Shown: positions 20,783-33,446 of the stretch, in pieces
Position numbering within the stretch: position 1 is the stretch's first letter
How the letters are laid out: each line of letters begins with the position of its first letter
NCBI RefSeq assembly: GCF_032854445.1
Contig: NC_088296.1
Location: 5,419,246-5,483,245, forward strand
Origin: Liolophura sinensis
Taxonomy: Eukaryota > Mollusca > Polyplacophora > Chitonida > Chitonidae
DNA length: 64,000 bases
Reading direction: 5' to 3'
Notes under the pieces: model-generated
Seen by the model: only the letters and a program-made list of their open reading frames with translations
Database searches by the model: none
What the model was told of the DNA's origin: nothing
Position numbers and translations under genes: made by a program

Positions 20783-23700
20783 TCGATTAAGGGGAGATAA
20801 CCCAAGCCTCCTCAACGTGTTGGTTTGTTGTATTAAAGTGGTCATAGTGTCATTAGTGGAGGTAACTATGTTCTTCCAGGCTGAGAGGCTCATGCATTTA
20901 TCTCTGCATGCTTGTAGCTAGCCAAAGCCTTCCTAGTGGCTGTGCACACTTTAGATGGAGACAGTTTTTAGGCAAGATTTGCGTTAAATTGCACAATTTA
21001 ACGCTGTAATGGGAGGATAGAAAGGCAGAGATCTTTAGTGCAGATGGTGATTTTGAAAACCACACATTTTTTTTTTAGTGTTTAGTCAATAGCATTCTTC
21101 TTATTTTTGTCAGAAATCACCTTTTCAAGGAAGTGTTAGGTTTCAAACTCAAAGAGTATGAGCAGTATATGTTGACTAAGAGAATGAAAACTGAAGTAAG
21201 ATTAGTGTTCAGCATCACAGGCTTTTGCAAGATGGACTGTAACTTGTCTCACTTGGGCAGCGTGTCCTTGTGCGTGTAAACCTTAGTGAATTTACAATGG
21301 GGACAGGAAAAAGAATTGATGTTTAGTAGGTTGTCTCCCTTGGCCAGGACATATGGTTGGCCTGTAGATGAGGTATGTGTAGTGCATTTGACTTAAAAGG
21401 GAACATGTAGAGGCAGGTATAAATTATAAAACATTTTTTTTTTCTTTATTAAGATACATGTTCACATATGATCTTCCAAACAAACCGCAAAACACTTTTT
21501 CTTAGATCAATAGAACTCACAGGATCAGACAAAATAAGAAACTTCATTAATCATGAAATCTTAAGTTGAATAATTTCCATAACTAATTAGTACTGTATTA
21601 TATGGTATTAAAAATTAAGGACATCAAGCACTGGTATCAACACATGATGTCTAGGAATCAGTATTGTGACATCCAATCAGTGTAGTGGATTGATTTGATT
21701 TATTCCGTCGCACATTTGAAATACGACGTTAATCTGCCCATTGCCGGTGTGTGTAGATGCTGGTCATCATTTGTATGTAGCCATAGGAGATCAACATAAT
21801 GGTGTAAACGTTAATAAATTTTATTATTTTAGAGAAATAATATAGTAAGGCTATAATTCAGGTCTGCACAACATTTTACGTATGACTATACTTGTATTTG
21901 GAGAGAGACTTGTAATCAAGTTGAATAATAATAAAGTTGAATAATAATAATAATTAATATGAATTTGGACTGAACAAGCTGAAGATTTGTCCCACAGCCT
22001 TCATTTCATGGGAATGACTGGCGTCCGTTACAACATATTTATATTAAGGAATAAATCTGTGAGTAAGAGTTGAAAGCCAATTAAAATGTATTGAACAGAA
22101 AACGTTGGTCACATCTTGTCAGGACAGTTTTGTGTCTGAAGACAGTTTTGTTAAGAGAGCAGTCGTTGGAAGCAGGGTGGTACATGCATTGGATCCGTGG
22201 CTGAGAGGGCATAACTGGAGAAGGGGAGGTAATCCATGTATTTTATAGCGGAATACTTCAGAGAGAAAAATGGAAGAAATATTGTGAATTCTTTTTGTTT
22301 TCTTCGAAAGTTTTTTTTATAAAAAAAAAGTTATCTGTCTCTGTGCAGTCATATGTGAGAGCATGTGGGTTTCCCCGGGGCTACCCTCGATTTGCTCTCA
22401 CCATAATGCTGGCCGTGGTCATATAAGTGAAATTATACGAAATTTATCTAAATTGCAATGTATAAACAAAGGTACTTTTAGTATTCACAGCATTTACCAA
22501 AACCCAAATCTGCAGCACACAAAGGTGAAGTTCTGTGTGAATTTTCATATATTATTTTATAGACAGAGAGGCAAAGTTTTAGAAAATATTATGAAATGAT
22601 AATATATAATTTGGAAATAAGCTGACATCTGAACAGCTCCATCACGTTGAGGTGCAAGTGTATGTGTATATAGTAGTCCTGGGATGATGTTTTATTTATT
22701 CTAATTTGTGCTGTTGTACATGAAGTATCTGTGTATTGTCTGAGTAGGTCGCATTGCTCTGCACCCCTATAACTCCACAGTCACAAAAAAGCTATGTGTA
22801 CTTGTAACTTTAAATGTCTACCTAATGTTGGTTAGCGTAAAAGTAAGAGGAGAAGGTGTTCACATTTTCAACTCCATGAACAGGCTGACCGTGTAACAAG
22901 TTGCACACCTGACTGCAGAACTGCTTGTAATGTGCAGACGTTTATGAACTTTTGCATCTTGTAACAAAGCCGGTTGCAATACTGTTTTCCTTAAAAGCTT
23001 GATTACATACAAATGTTATGTGAGAATGTAAATCTTAAAAGATCGTAATTTCTGTGTTGTTTGTTTCGCAGTTTGAAGGTTCAAACCTGCCTTTGAACAG
23101 ATTTTGTCTTATCCAGAAAGTCCTCTCCTTGCCAGTGTTATCTGACCGGGTTGACCTTCTCATTGAATTCATGCAATGTTTTTTTAAACTGCAAAGATGA
23201 ACCCAGAATATATTAAAGCACAAAACTAGTCAGAAGTTAAAGAGGCTTGTACACTTTCTGCTTGATGTGTCCATTACTCTTTAACTGGACGGTGATTTGT
23301 GACAATTTAAAGTCTTTGTTAAAATGTTGTATAAAAGCACTGTTTGTAGAGACTTAAAGTATTTTTTGCGTGTATAGTTGCTGTCTGTAGATTTTTTTAT
23401 GCTTTGCAGAAAGTATGTTGAGATTTTTGCAATTTATGTAAATACTGATGCAGTAGGCATTTTGATTGGTTGAAAGAGATGTATCATAGATTTTGATTGG
23501 GTCAGAGCCTATCCAAGTGATTATTACTGCATTCCTCTTAGATAAAAAGTCAGCTTGTAACCGATAAATGTTTATCACTTATCAGAGTTCTTTACTATTT
23601 ACGAACTAAAATGGTATATCGTGATGAAAAGCTGTGGAACAGTCATTAGTTAGCAAGTTTCCAAAAAGGGGAGATAATTCTCTTATCCTGCAACCACTGG

Positions 23701-24999
23701 AGAGCATTATGGGCTACAAGCTGACAGGAAACATTTCAAACACCACTGAAACTTAATCATTTTGATGGTGATGGAAGGGTAGATAACCCTCGTCGGCGAG
23801 GATGGAGTGACACAACAAAGAATCTTGAATTTGGTCTGGTCATTATTTGGTCTTCTTAAATTCTGTCACTGATTCTTTATAATAATAGTTATTACCCCAA
23901 GATTTAATTTATCTATTTATATAAACTTGCATTATTGTGAGAAGAATTTCAAGAAAGGCTGCAATGAGATTAGTCATGATTTATTAATATATAAATTAAG
24001 TGGTTGTCTGAAACAGCTGAGGTCTGAGGACAAGTGAAGTTTTCAAATGGTAAAGAGTTTAAGGGATATTTTCAAGTTATATTCGAAATGATTCTGAAGA
24101 ATCCTGAAATAACATCTCAGTTTATGAATGATAGGGAAAATGAAATAAGAATATTACTGCAAAGCTTTAGAACTGGTGATTGCTTTTATAAGCAAAATCT
24201 TGTGCATGCACTTGCTAAACATACATTACTTACTTATGTATACTCTTTTGTCATATGTGGGTGTTCATCATTTGTGTTATCTTTATATTACTTAACCTGT
24301 GTTCATATTTAATGAGGGTAAACCAAAAATACTGTTAAGTTTTTTCATTACTATACTTGACGCCATGCAGTGCCCTCTGGTGAAAACAGCCGAAATTGAA
24401 TACAGGGACACAACTTTCCCCCCCCCCCCCCTGTACAAAGGGTATGCAATAAGACAAAAACATTAGCCACACTGTTTCTTTCCCCCAGTGCATGGCGTTG
24501 TTTTGTTACTTCACATTCCATGTGAGATCTCAAGAACTGATAAAATTTAGTGCTGTTTTATTCGTGATGATGAACTTGATTCAAGACGCTACCATGGAGA
24601 TTTGGGATTAGAATTCAACATTATGATGGATTTGCTTATCTGTCCAAGGCAGGTGCATGTTGGATTCAACTTGGATGTAAATTTTTGGGGTCATGATAAA
24701 TGGCGTATTTTCCCCTATACTTGTGTATTAAAATGGAAATAATAACATAATCGAAGTATTTTACTTTAATACTGTTAAAACAATGCACCAGGAAGAATAA
24801 TAACACCTCAACTGTGTGCTCTTGAATTTTTTTCCCATTTCTCCCGTAGCCGGATATGTATAACTGTTCCAAGGTTAATTGTATATAAAGTTTTCTGTAA
24901 AGTGAAAGAGGGGTTTCCTATTTAATGTTGAGAAAAGTTTCCCCAGTGGACTCATTTTGCGGGAACAACTCTACTGTTTGTATATACAGTATGCACAGG
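20783..24999 (+). other. Myosin V 3' UTR and flank, limits unknown
   Basis: AT-rich DNA with no convincing ORF. AATAAA hexamers on the plus strand occur at 21813-21818, 21930-21935 and 22050-22055, any of which could end the myosin transcript; I cannot choose between them. A SINE 3' fragment sits at 22366-22432. A run of ten C is at 24419-24430. Confidence 0.4.
22366..22432 (+). mobile_element. SINE family 1, fragment
   Basis: Contains tttccccggggctaccctcg, caccataatgctggccgtgg and cgtataagtgaa-like tail. Confidence 0.65.
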
Positions 25000-25208
25000 T
25001 TTACTGTGATTGGCTATTTTGGACGAACACTGTTACAGGCTTGCTGTGATGGGCTATTTTGGAGGAACACTGTTACAGGCTTGCTGTGATTGGCTATTTT
25101 GAAGGAACACTGTCACAAGCTTGCTGTGATTGGCTATTTCGGAGGAACACTGTTACAGGCTTGCTGTGATTGGCTATTTTGGAGGAACACTGTTACAGGC
25201 TTGCTGTA
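24999..25208. repeat. 40-bp tandem repeat (~5 copies)
   Basis: Unit cttgctgtgattggctattt followed by tggaggaacactgttacagg. Each unit carries attggc, an inverted CCAAT-type motif. Confidence 0.93.
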
Positions 25209-25770
25209 GGCGCTCATTTTATAAAGTTTGTGCGGCTGTGTTTCGTGAAAACAGAAGTGCGTTTTGAGGGTTATATATGTATATATATAAACAGTTTATG
25301 GCGGTGTAGAAGGTTGCACATTTTATAGTGATACAGGTTTGCAGATTATTAATAAAGTATGTGACCTTTATAAATTATGCAGATGACACTGGTCGGTGGG
25401 TTTAAACAATATAGCGGCAGCTTGACCATGAACTCTTAAACTTAACTACCGAGATAAAATACTCATGAAACAACATTTACGTTGGACTTGTATAAATTTA
25501 AATTTCATTTAAATGTTGAAATTATTCTGAATGTGTGAAAAATGTAAGGGAGTTAAAACTTGTGCTGTTAAACCTAATGAATTCTTTGGATAAGGACAAT
25601 TTGATATTCAAGTTGAGGTGTTTTGGGGGTAATACAGTGCAATGGCCAGTGTTGATAATTTCTCAAATTCACAAAAGTTGTGATTAGATATCCCTGACTC
25701 TGATAATGATCTGATGACAATGTTGAAATTCCCATTAAATAAACATTGCTGGTAACGAATGTTAGCTGTA

Positions 25771-26036
25771 AGCCCAATCGGCGTTTCAGGGGTCTCGCGA
25801 GTTCACGCAGATATAGTCGAGACAGGTGGGGGCTCTCGCAAGCTACCACAGCTAAAAGACTTAGGTTTACATTAGATGCCAACGGCACCGTCGAATCGAC
25901 AGATCAGAGAGATGTGCATGCAATCCCGCAACTACCGTAAAATAACGTCTTTTATCTACGTTAGTTTGTGAGAGCCCCCACCTGTCTCGTCGATATCTGC
26001 GTGAACTCTCGAGACTCCTGAAACGTCGATTGGGCT
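25771..26036. mobile_element. Foldback/MITE-like element with 74-bp inverted arms
   Basis: Left arm 25771-25844 begins agcccaatcggcgtttcagg; right arm 25963-26036 is its reverse complement at about 85-90% identity, including acaggtgggggctctc. The 118-bp loop contains no ORF worth naming. The arms are the very ends of the similarity; no clear target duplication is seen. It could be a MITE or a stand-alone palindrome. Confidence 0.7.
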
Positions 26037-26039
26037 CAT

Positions 26040-29000
26040 TGGAATGGCAGGTTTGGAGGAAAAGCTGTAGCTACATGTACAATAAGCACCAAAAGAGCTC
26101 TCCCAGAATTTAAAGATAGCTTAAAGGGATACAGAACCTTTGCTGATTCGCTGAGGTGAAAGGTAGTTTCAGACTATGCCTAGGCTAAGCTGAAATATAG
26201 GTACTGTACATTTGTTCAAAGGTGAACAAGGCTGTAGGACTTCACCCAGGAAATCCTATCTCAACTGACAGCCAGTCAGCGTGTAGCCTGTATCCCTTGT
26301 ATCCCTCACGCATGTCCAGTCCCCGTATAGACGCTCTAACAAGAAGCTTGTTAAAATTAACTGTTAATCATTGTAACCAAAGCTGTGATTCCGCTGCACC
26401 TGTAATGAAGAGGATGTGGCGGACATTTTGTTCCGTTCCATATAGATTTGACTTATGCAATGCTTTTGTTGAATTTTTTTTTTTTTATTAGAAACATCAG
26501 TGAGATTTCTTTCTCGAGACACAAGTCTCATTTTTAATCAGTAGCGTTATTTGTGATATAAGAGGGATTTGTTCATGTCTGTCTCTTCTGCTGATATATA
26601 GAAGACCGATTCGAAAAGCTATTCTTGACTCGGATGTATGTCAAAATTTGAAATGGGATCTTTTGGCCATAAAAATTTTGACGTTCTCAGTAAGATAAAT
26701 ATGTCAGATGTCAAATTATTTAGTACCAAAAGCTAAGCATGGTGACGAGGTTTTAAAGTATGAATAGAGTCAGAAATGGCTTATTGGAACCCAACCTCCT
26801 TCCCCACCCCTCAGGCACAGGGCCACTTTGGGTTTTAGCGAAACTATGTGTCCAGGCCAGTCATATGTAAGTGGACATGGACAACTCTAATGACTTGTTT
26901 TGAGTTTCTTTGGCTCTGAGTGAAACACGCCGTGCAAACAGCTTTGGTCAAGTCTTGTTACTGTTTAAAGGAATCTACATCGTATTCTTTTTAAACAAAT
27001 TTGGAGTGGAACTCACGTGATACGAGATCATAATCAAACATAAGTGTGTAAAAATAAAACTTCTTTTCAGCCGGTTGAGTTATTGTTTTGTATTGAGGCA
27101 CGCCATTTGAGGCCCAGAGGAACTGTCGGCTATCCTGGACCCACCGAACTACGTTGATGTAATCAAAATGTCGTTGATGTTTATGGTACAAAACAGGCAC
27201 ATCAGGTACAATGAAGTTATAGAATTGATATCTTTTTTTTTATCTTTTCATAGGGACATTTATAACCACCTTTTGATCAGTTCAACACATTGACAAGTGC
27301 TTTTAGACCCCATTTATTTAATCCAGTGTCTCGAAACTTCCCAAGTTCAGTAAAAGTTCCCGGTGTCAAAATAGTGTTTTTGGAAAAGGCTCAAGTCAAA
27401 CAAAGACTTTATGTGCTAGGCAAAAATTGTGCCCAAACAATACACCTTTACCTAACCAATATAATAAAAAATAGTAGTTTCTCGAAACTGGGCCTTGACC
27501 GTTTGTTTGTCTGCTTTTGAGCAACATCTGAAACTGTTGATGTCAATTTTCGCTACTTGAAATCTGGTTGCCAATCTGTATTGTTGATTTTCACCGTTTA
27601 CTTTGTTGACTGTCACTTAATATCTTGTTGAACACTGTTGATCACGTCAACGTGCTGATAGCTGATTTAGCTGCAAAGGTGCTAGGCATTTATATACGTC
27701 TCGTGTTGTGAAATTACTGAAAAAGCTTGAGCATTTTTTAAAGATTTAGGCGTAATCTTGATGGTTATTTTTCTTGCCTGCCTGCGGGCGTCTTCTATTC
27801 AACGTAATTCTATGGATGTTGGTGATTATCTGTGTCTTAAATCTGTCTGTGTAAATGTTAGAACATCTAAAACAGCGTAGCGTAGAAAAGCATTACCTTG
27901 CCATTCTTCGATATCTTAGAAATGTTAGACGATTTCGTAATTATAACTACGGTGGCAACATACGTCTTACACATGTGTAGTCATTGGCGTTATAGTCAGC
28001 TCGGCCTTCGATCGGTTTTAGAACGGGACCGTGGAATATATATGGGTGTTTCTGAGCCAGAAGAGCTTTGTCCTGTTTCCTAAGATAATTGGAAAATGTA
28101 TTTGGGTAAAATGTTGACACATTCCACAGAAATGTATTTTATCTTTGTAGAGTTGTGGATCCACACATACTAGTTGTTCTCAAGCTGCTTTGAGCGTTAG
28201 TTATTGGTCAGAGCGTAACGACAGTAGCACCACACCACACAAATAACTGTGCGTGCATGTAGGCCACGTTTTGTCACGGTGTATATACAGACAACTCCAA
28301 TGTGTTCACAAGGAAAACAAACGTTATGCTCAGTTCCGTGGTCTTATCCAAGGTGTTTCCATTTGTATACATCAATTTATCTAAATTTAAACGTGGTAGT
28401 TCGGGTTAAAGCTTAAAAACTCCCTTGACAATGTTATACCAAATACCTTGCCAGCTGTATCTTGATCCCTACCCACTGTATTCAATCCATGTCTGTATAT
28501 AAGATGACCAGCTGAGAAACGACACTGTCTTCAAATCGCCAATAGTGTTCTGAATGTCTGTAGCTAGGGCACATGTAGACAAACTGTCTGTGTAGATGTC
28601 GTTAAATGAATAAAATTGTTATGCTATAGAAATTTGCTGGTCACTTTGATTTATTACTTGTTGTGCAATGAAATAGATTTCATCATAGTCAAATATTCTT
28701 TGCAGAACTCTTCCTAGGAAGGCGTAGATTCCTCACTGATTCTTTCACTGCTTGTTGGTCGTTGGTGGCAATAATCGCCCGACGACGCTGGCGTGTGCGC
28801 ATGTGCAGTCTAACGTTCGTTAAAAGCCACCTGTCTCCCAAAAATGCGGTGTGCAGGGGGTCAGTTGTTCAAAAGTGTATTAAATTTAGTTCAGACTGAA
28901 GTGTATTAGATCGAGACTGGTATTAAGATTTAAGCCTGGCCTAACTTTTAATACATGTTTGAACAACTAGCCCCAGATCTGTAAGTCGTATGTGGGAAGA

Positions 29001-30100
29001 TTCGTCAGTAACTTGACAAAGGACCCGGTAATTTAAGGCGGGAAGTCGTCTCAAGTGCAAGAAATTCTGTACCTCAATAAGGGAAACTGACAATAATTGT
29101 AAACGACAGCTCCTGACACACTCGTAACGCTACTTCTTTTTATGGGTCTATTGGTGAGAATCGGCAGAGGCCCATTATAGAAGATTCACGTATGATTTCG
29201 CTATAGTTGCCACGTTACGTAATACCACGCCTTGACAATTATCCATACTAAATCATGATAAAACTTATTTAACGCAAAACGGCCTAAACCTATACTCACT
29301 CAATAGTAAGCATCTGAAGAAAAGGAACAAAAGACAACCACATAGATTCGAACTCTTCCTATAGGTGCAACCTGCTCCCCACAGTGACGTCATGGCTATA
29401 TTATGATGGATGCCTGACAGACTGTCACAAATACGGATTTTAAACTTTTCAAAATATGACAAAACTGAAAGTTTATATTTTATACATGAAGACAAACATT
29501 ACCCAAAATGAAACTTTGACAGTACCTAGAAGTACACATATGAAAGTTTTAGTAAAAGTATTTTTTCTGGTTAACGTTGATCTGCATACTATAAATTAAG
29601 AATACAGTGTCTTTATTTGAATGAAACATTGACTTTTGATAGAGAGTGAGTTGTTGGGGGGTTATTACTACTAAAAATCATCTCTTTTATGGTCATTTCA
29701 CTTTTATGAATGCTTCGACCAAGTTTTGTACTTTTGATTAGAAAATTTACAGAAAAGAGCAGGGATTTTGAAATTTGCACTTTCTTGTCGTACCTCTTCT
29801 GGGGCCGATTCTCCGCTTTACCACACCAGGTTTACAAATCAAATCGATTTCCTCCACAAACTGTTGTTAAATAAAACCGTCGACTGTATAAATCAACATG
29901 ACAAACTTACTACCGTGTCTTGCTGTCTTCGGGAATTTTCTGATTGGGCAATTGATATTTGTTCAAACATAGTCTGAAACTCAAAGTTATATTTACTATT
30001 TTCTGACCAAGTGGTTTGGCGTGCTGTACTGGAGACCAAACGAATGCTCTGAATGGGTAACCAGTTAAGACCTGACTTTCTTTCTCGGTTATTATCTCTT
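26040..30100. other. Intergenic, no feature seen
   Basis: Unique-looking, moderately AT-rich DNA without repeats or convincing ORFs. A plus-strand AATAAA near 28607-28614 could be a distal myosin polyadenylation site, but nothing else supports this. Confidence 0.5.
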
Positions 30101-30335
30101 GTTTAATTGGTGTTTACGCCATGCTCAAAGATTTCTTGCTAGCATTAGGGTGGGATGAAACCGGATTGAGCCCTGGAAAATCCACTATCATCCGCAGGTT
30201 TCTTGGCAGACCTTCCCACGCTTGGCCGCAGAGGAAGCCAGCATGAGCTGAACTCACAGAGACCTCATTGGTGAGAGACTTCTGGGTCGTTATGCTGCGC
30301 TAACACGCCAACCACTAGGCCACGGAGGTTCCTGC
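30100..30335 (-). mobile_element. SINE family 1, nearly full length, diverged
   Basis: On the minus strand the head reads cctccgtggcctagtggttg, then gaggtctctgtgagttcagc, catgctggcttcctctgcgg and gcctaccaagaaacctgcgg-like body, with a degraded tail. Confidence 0.8.
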
Positions 30336-30474
30336 TGAAGATATGTTACAATTATGATTCCTTCGTGGAACGGAGCACATGTCTAGGTCAGCACTTCTGT
30401 TAAATCGATTTTAACATGAAACGAGGTTATCGAAGAGGGGAGAACAGTTTTCTTTGTGTGATAATATAAAAACT

Positions 30475-30590
30475 ACAGCGTGGAGAGTCAAATCGGAGCA
30501 GCGACGACAGGGGGATTATCACCAAATGGTTACACGTAATCGGTGAAATACGACCGCTTGTCAATTTACCTATGTTAGGCTTTTCTTTCG
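30475..30590 (+). repeat. Dispersed repeat R3, partial
   Basis: Contains agcagcgacgacagggggat, aaatggttacacgtaatcgg, gtgaaatacgaccgcttgtc and aatttacct. Confidence 0.75.
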
Positions 30591-31144
30591 TTTCAAACTT
30601 TCTTGTGTCAAATATAGTTTGACTGGGTTAATTTTTTCAGCACATTCGTGTACTCGAAATTGAAAAACAACTGTTCTTGTTAACTTGTCTTATTCACGAA
30701 TGTTTTACTTTTCACGTTATTCAGCCGTTTTAATTCTTCCCTTTGACCCAGGAGGTATAAGGAGGAACATTATTAACCGAATGGAATTAGGACCAAAAAC
30801 TCTGTAGTGTAGCATGAGTTCCTGCCTTTATTTGTGGGATAAACTGCTGACATAACCACACATGTACTTCAAGAGAGCAATGACAATCTGGTTTACACGG
30901 GAGCCGCCATTGCTCGGGAAAGGGTACGCAGTCCATGGAGAGGCCTGATATTCTGATGTGGCCTATTGTGCAGAAAGTTACAGTGTGTTAAATACGATGA
31001 TAACACAGCATTTTGAGTAATTCTAAACCTTTGTCTTCTAATACACTGAAACTGACACCAGTTTAATTTTTGACCTAATTCTGCTTAAGCCGTTGTGCCA
31101 TCTAGATGGTATGAAACTTGCTAGTATTTAAGTATTTATGTGAA

Positions 31145-31250
31145 CAGTTAGAACAAAGCACCAACCGAGATAAATTGACAAGAGGCCGTATTTCACCGGT
31201 TACGTGTGACCATTTGCCTATTATCGTCGCAGCTCTGGTTTTATCATCCA
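31145..31250 (-). repeat. Dispersed repeat R3, partial, minus strand
   Basis: Reverse complement of the same block: ggtgaaatacggcctcttgt preceded by gtcacacgtaacc and followed by caatttatctcggttgg. Confidence 0.75.
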
Positions 31251-31369
31251 TCCTGTATGACTTTTACTGTATTGTTTGACTGGCAACACTAAAAAAAAAG
31301 TGTTGTTAAATGTGACGCGCTTTTCTGTGACTAGAAACACAAAGATCGTAGGTGTCCTCACGGATTCTG

Positions 31370-31465
31370 TCCTGTTTCCTTCCACCATAATGCTGACTAC
31401 CGTCGTAAAAGTGAAATATTCTTGAGTATGGCGTAAAACTTTAATCTTGTAAATAAATAAATAAC
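31370..31465 (+). mobile_element. SINE family 1, 3' fragment
   Basis: Shows ttccaccataatgctgacta, gaaatattcttgagtatggc and an aaataaataaataa tail. Confidence 0.8.
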
Positions 31466-31604
31466 TAAACAGAAACACGAAAGACAAAATTTTGGCAATG
31501 TGTGCAAACGCAACACTTTCTTTGTCTGTATAAAACACATTTTATTACTATAGGTGTGCAGACGTGAACTTCAAACAATGTCGTCATCCTCGACTAAAGC
31601 ATCG

Positions 31605-31690
31605 TCATTATCCACGCGCCACCATGGTAACCATCACAATGGCGGCATACACGCGCCAGCATGGTAACCACCACAACTGCGGCATACACG
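31605..31690. repeat. Short duplication (~45 bp) with catggtaacc motif
   Basis: Two copies of cgcgccancatggtaaccan followed by cacaa and gcggcatacacgcg. Confidence 0.7.
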
Positions 31691-31699
31691 CGGCATACG

Positions 31700-33285
31700 T
31701 GGGCATTCTGAAATACTGTTTCTGAAAAACTTCAACAAGAAGTCAAACTAAGCCAAGATAACGACACAGTTGCGGGATGTGATAGTCGATCCATCGACCA
31801 GACTACATGTACAAGACAGATATTTTGTCAACGTTCCAATGATAAATTAAAATACAGACAAAACATATTAACAGATTATAACTCGAAAGGAAGTATTAGG
31901 AAGAGTTCTATCATGGTGTCGGATAGCAATTCTCGTGAGTATCACAGATCCAAGTGCTGAAAACTGGATGGTAACACATTGCTGGCGACAGGGTAAGCCT
32001 ACATGAATTAAGAGTTTGAAACCAAAATGGTCTCGCCAAGTTTCAGCACTAAAATCGGTGCCACTCCAAAAAAATCCAATCCTCCAAAGAAAAAAAAAAA
32101 CAAACAAACAATACCTTTGATACGAACTGACGGTTCTGAGAGACACAATATGAAATAGGTGTGGTGTCTCCATATTAAAACATAACGGTATTTGGTGTTT
32201 ACCAAAAGGTCTACAGGATTAATTTCTAATCAGTAAACTAAAAACTATACGCTACCCGATCAACACTTGACCCACTGCACAACTTTATATCACTGCCACC
32301 AAATGTTTCACAGAAATATCGCGGTAATGAGGCCGGAAGTGATGTCAGAAAACACAAAAACTTTGCATCCACCTGTGTTTCGAATTATACTTCATTACAC
32401 GTGCATTCTCTTTATTCACAGCTAGCACTACTTGATTTTAGCCAACACCTGAAGCAGTTGTACTGATGAGTACTAAATACATAGTTTCACGCGAGGACAT
32501 CTGTGGTGAGGCAAAAACTAAACAGGTCATCGTGCGTCGCACAGACTAGAAAAATCAAGCTTGTCTAGTTGTGGCAGCGATGTAAAGCGAACGTATTGAG
32601 GTTTAGGAAATATGATCATGCTGCCGTATTTTCGGGTAGAGCAGGGGGGAGACAACTCAAAATAAGTACGAGTATAATTTGCAACTCTAGTTACCTATAT
32701 ACAGGAATAATTAAATGCTATATGCTGATCATCTGATGCACCTGACGAAGATCATGCATTCCTTATAACGGAGACAGTAGTTTCGGCAACTGACTTCTCA
32801 AAACACGTAACTTGGCGTGTTTTATAGGACAGTTGAAGAATGCAAAACAATAGGCTTGATAACGCTGACAACATATTGGGTGGGGGTGGGGTGAGGAGGG
32901 GTCTACCCGTGTGGAATCGTAATTGTTGTGAATTAGCTACCACTGAAGTCTTTACTATGTTCTCAATACAACCAAACTGCAGTACACAGGTGATCCAGTG
33001 GACTGCCCGTATAGCATCACTCATTTCATATGAGTAAACGCTCGTAGATGGTGATGACTTCATTTGGTTTTAGTTCTTGCTTCTCTTTACCCTCAGATAT
33101 TTTCCTGTTCACTCAAGTTTACACAGAACATAAAGGCGCATAACCACAAAAACTGCCTTCCCTGTCCGTACTACAAAAATGAGCGGAACAGCCATGCGCG
33201 AACTCATCATTCCAAGCTTTCTCCTCCGGTAAACATGGTTACAGTTGTTGTTGTTGTTGTTTCTGTGTGGCATTTGTAGTTGTTG
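31700..33285. other. Downstream flank of FAS1 gene A, no gene seen
   Basis: Probably includes the 3' UTR. A minus-strand AATAAA (plus tttatt) is at about 32411-32416. Nothing else was recognised. Confidence 0.4.
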
Positions 33286-33446
33286 TTAGAGCATCAGGAT
33301 GGCGAGGAGCGGCATCAGTAAGAAGACAGAGAGACGGAGAGGAGCGGCACCGCTCAGGACGATGTCGATGAAATGGATCACTCCATTTGAGGCTTTTTTG
33401 TCCGCCGATATGACTGTGCCCTGAATTCCATTGTATTCCACATACA
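33286..33446 (-). CDS. FAS1 gene A, last coding exon (FAS1-3 end, hydrophobic C-terminus)
   Basis: Acceptor ctttctctttctag precedes 33446. Phase 1. Reads VYVEYNGIQGTVISADKK, then the H2 motif NGVIHFIDIVL, then SGAAPLRLSVFLLMPLLA and the stop TAA at 33288-33286. The hydrophobic end without a charged tail favours a GPI-anchor signal; a simple membrane anchor is the alternative. Confidence 0.93.

Noticed and set aside
24034-24312. 92-codon plus-strand ORF downstream of myosin
   Set aside because: Lysine, asparagine and phenylalanine-rich as expected from AT-rich DNA; no domain, no promoter or neighbour support.
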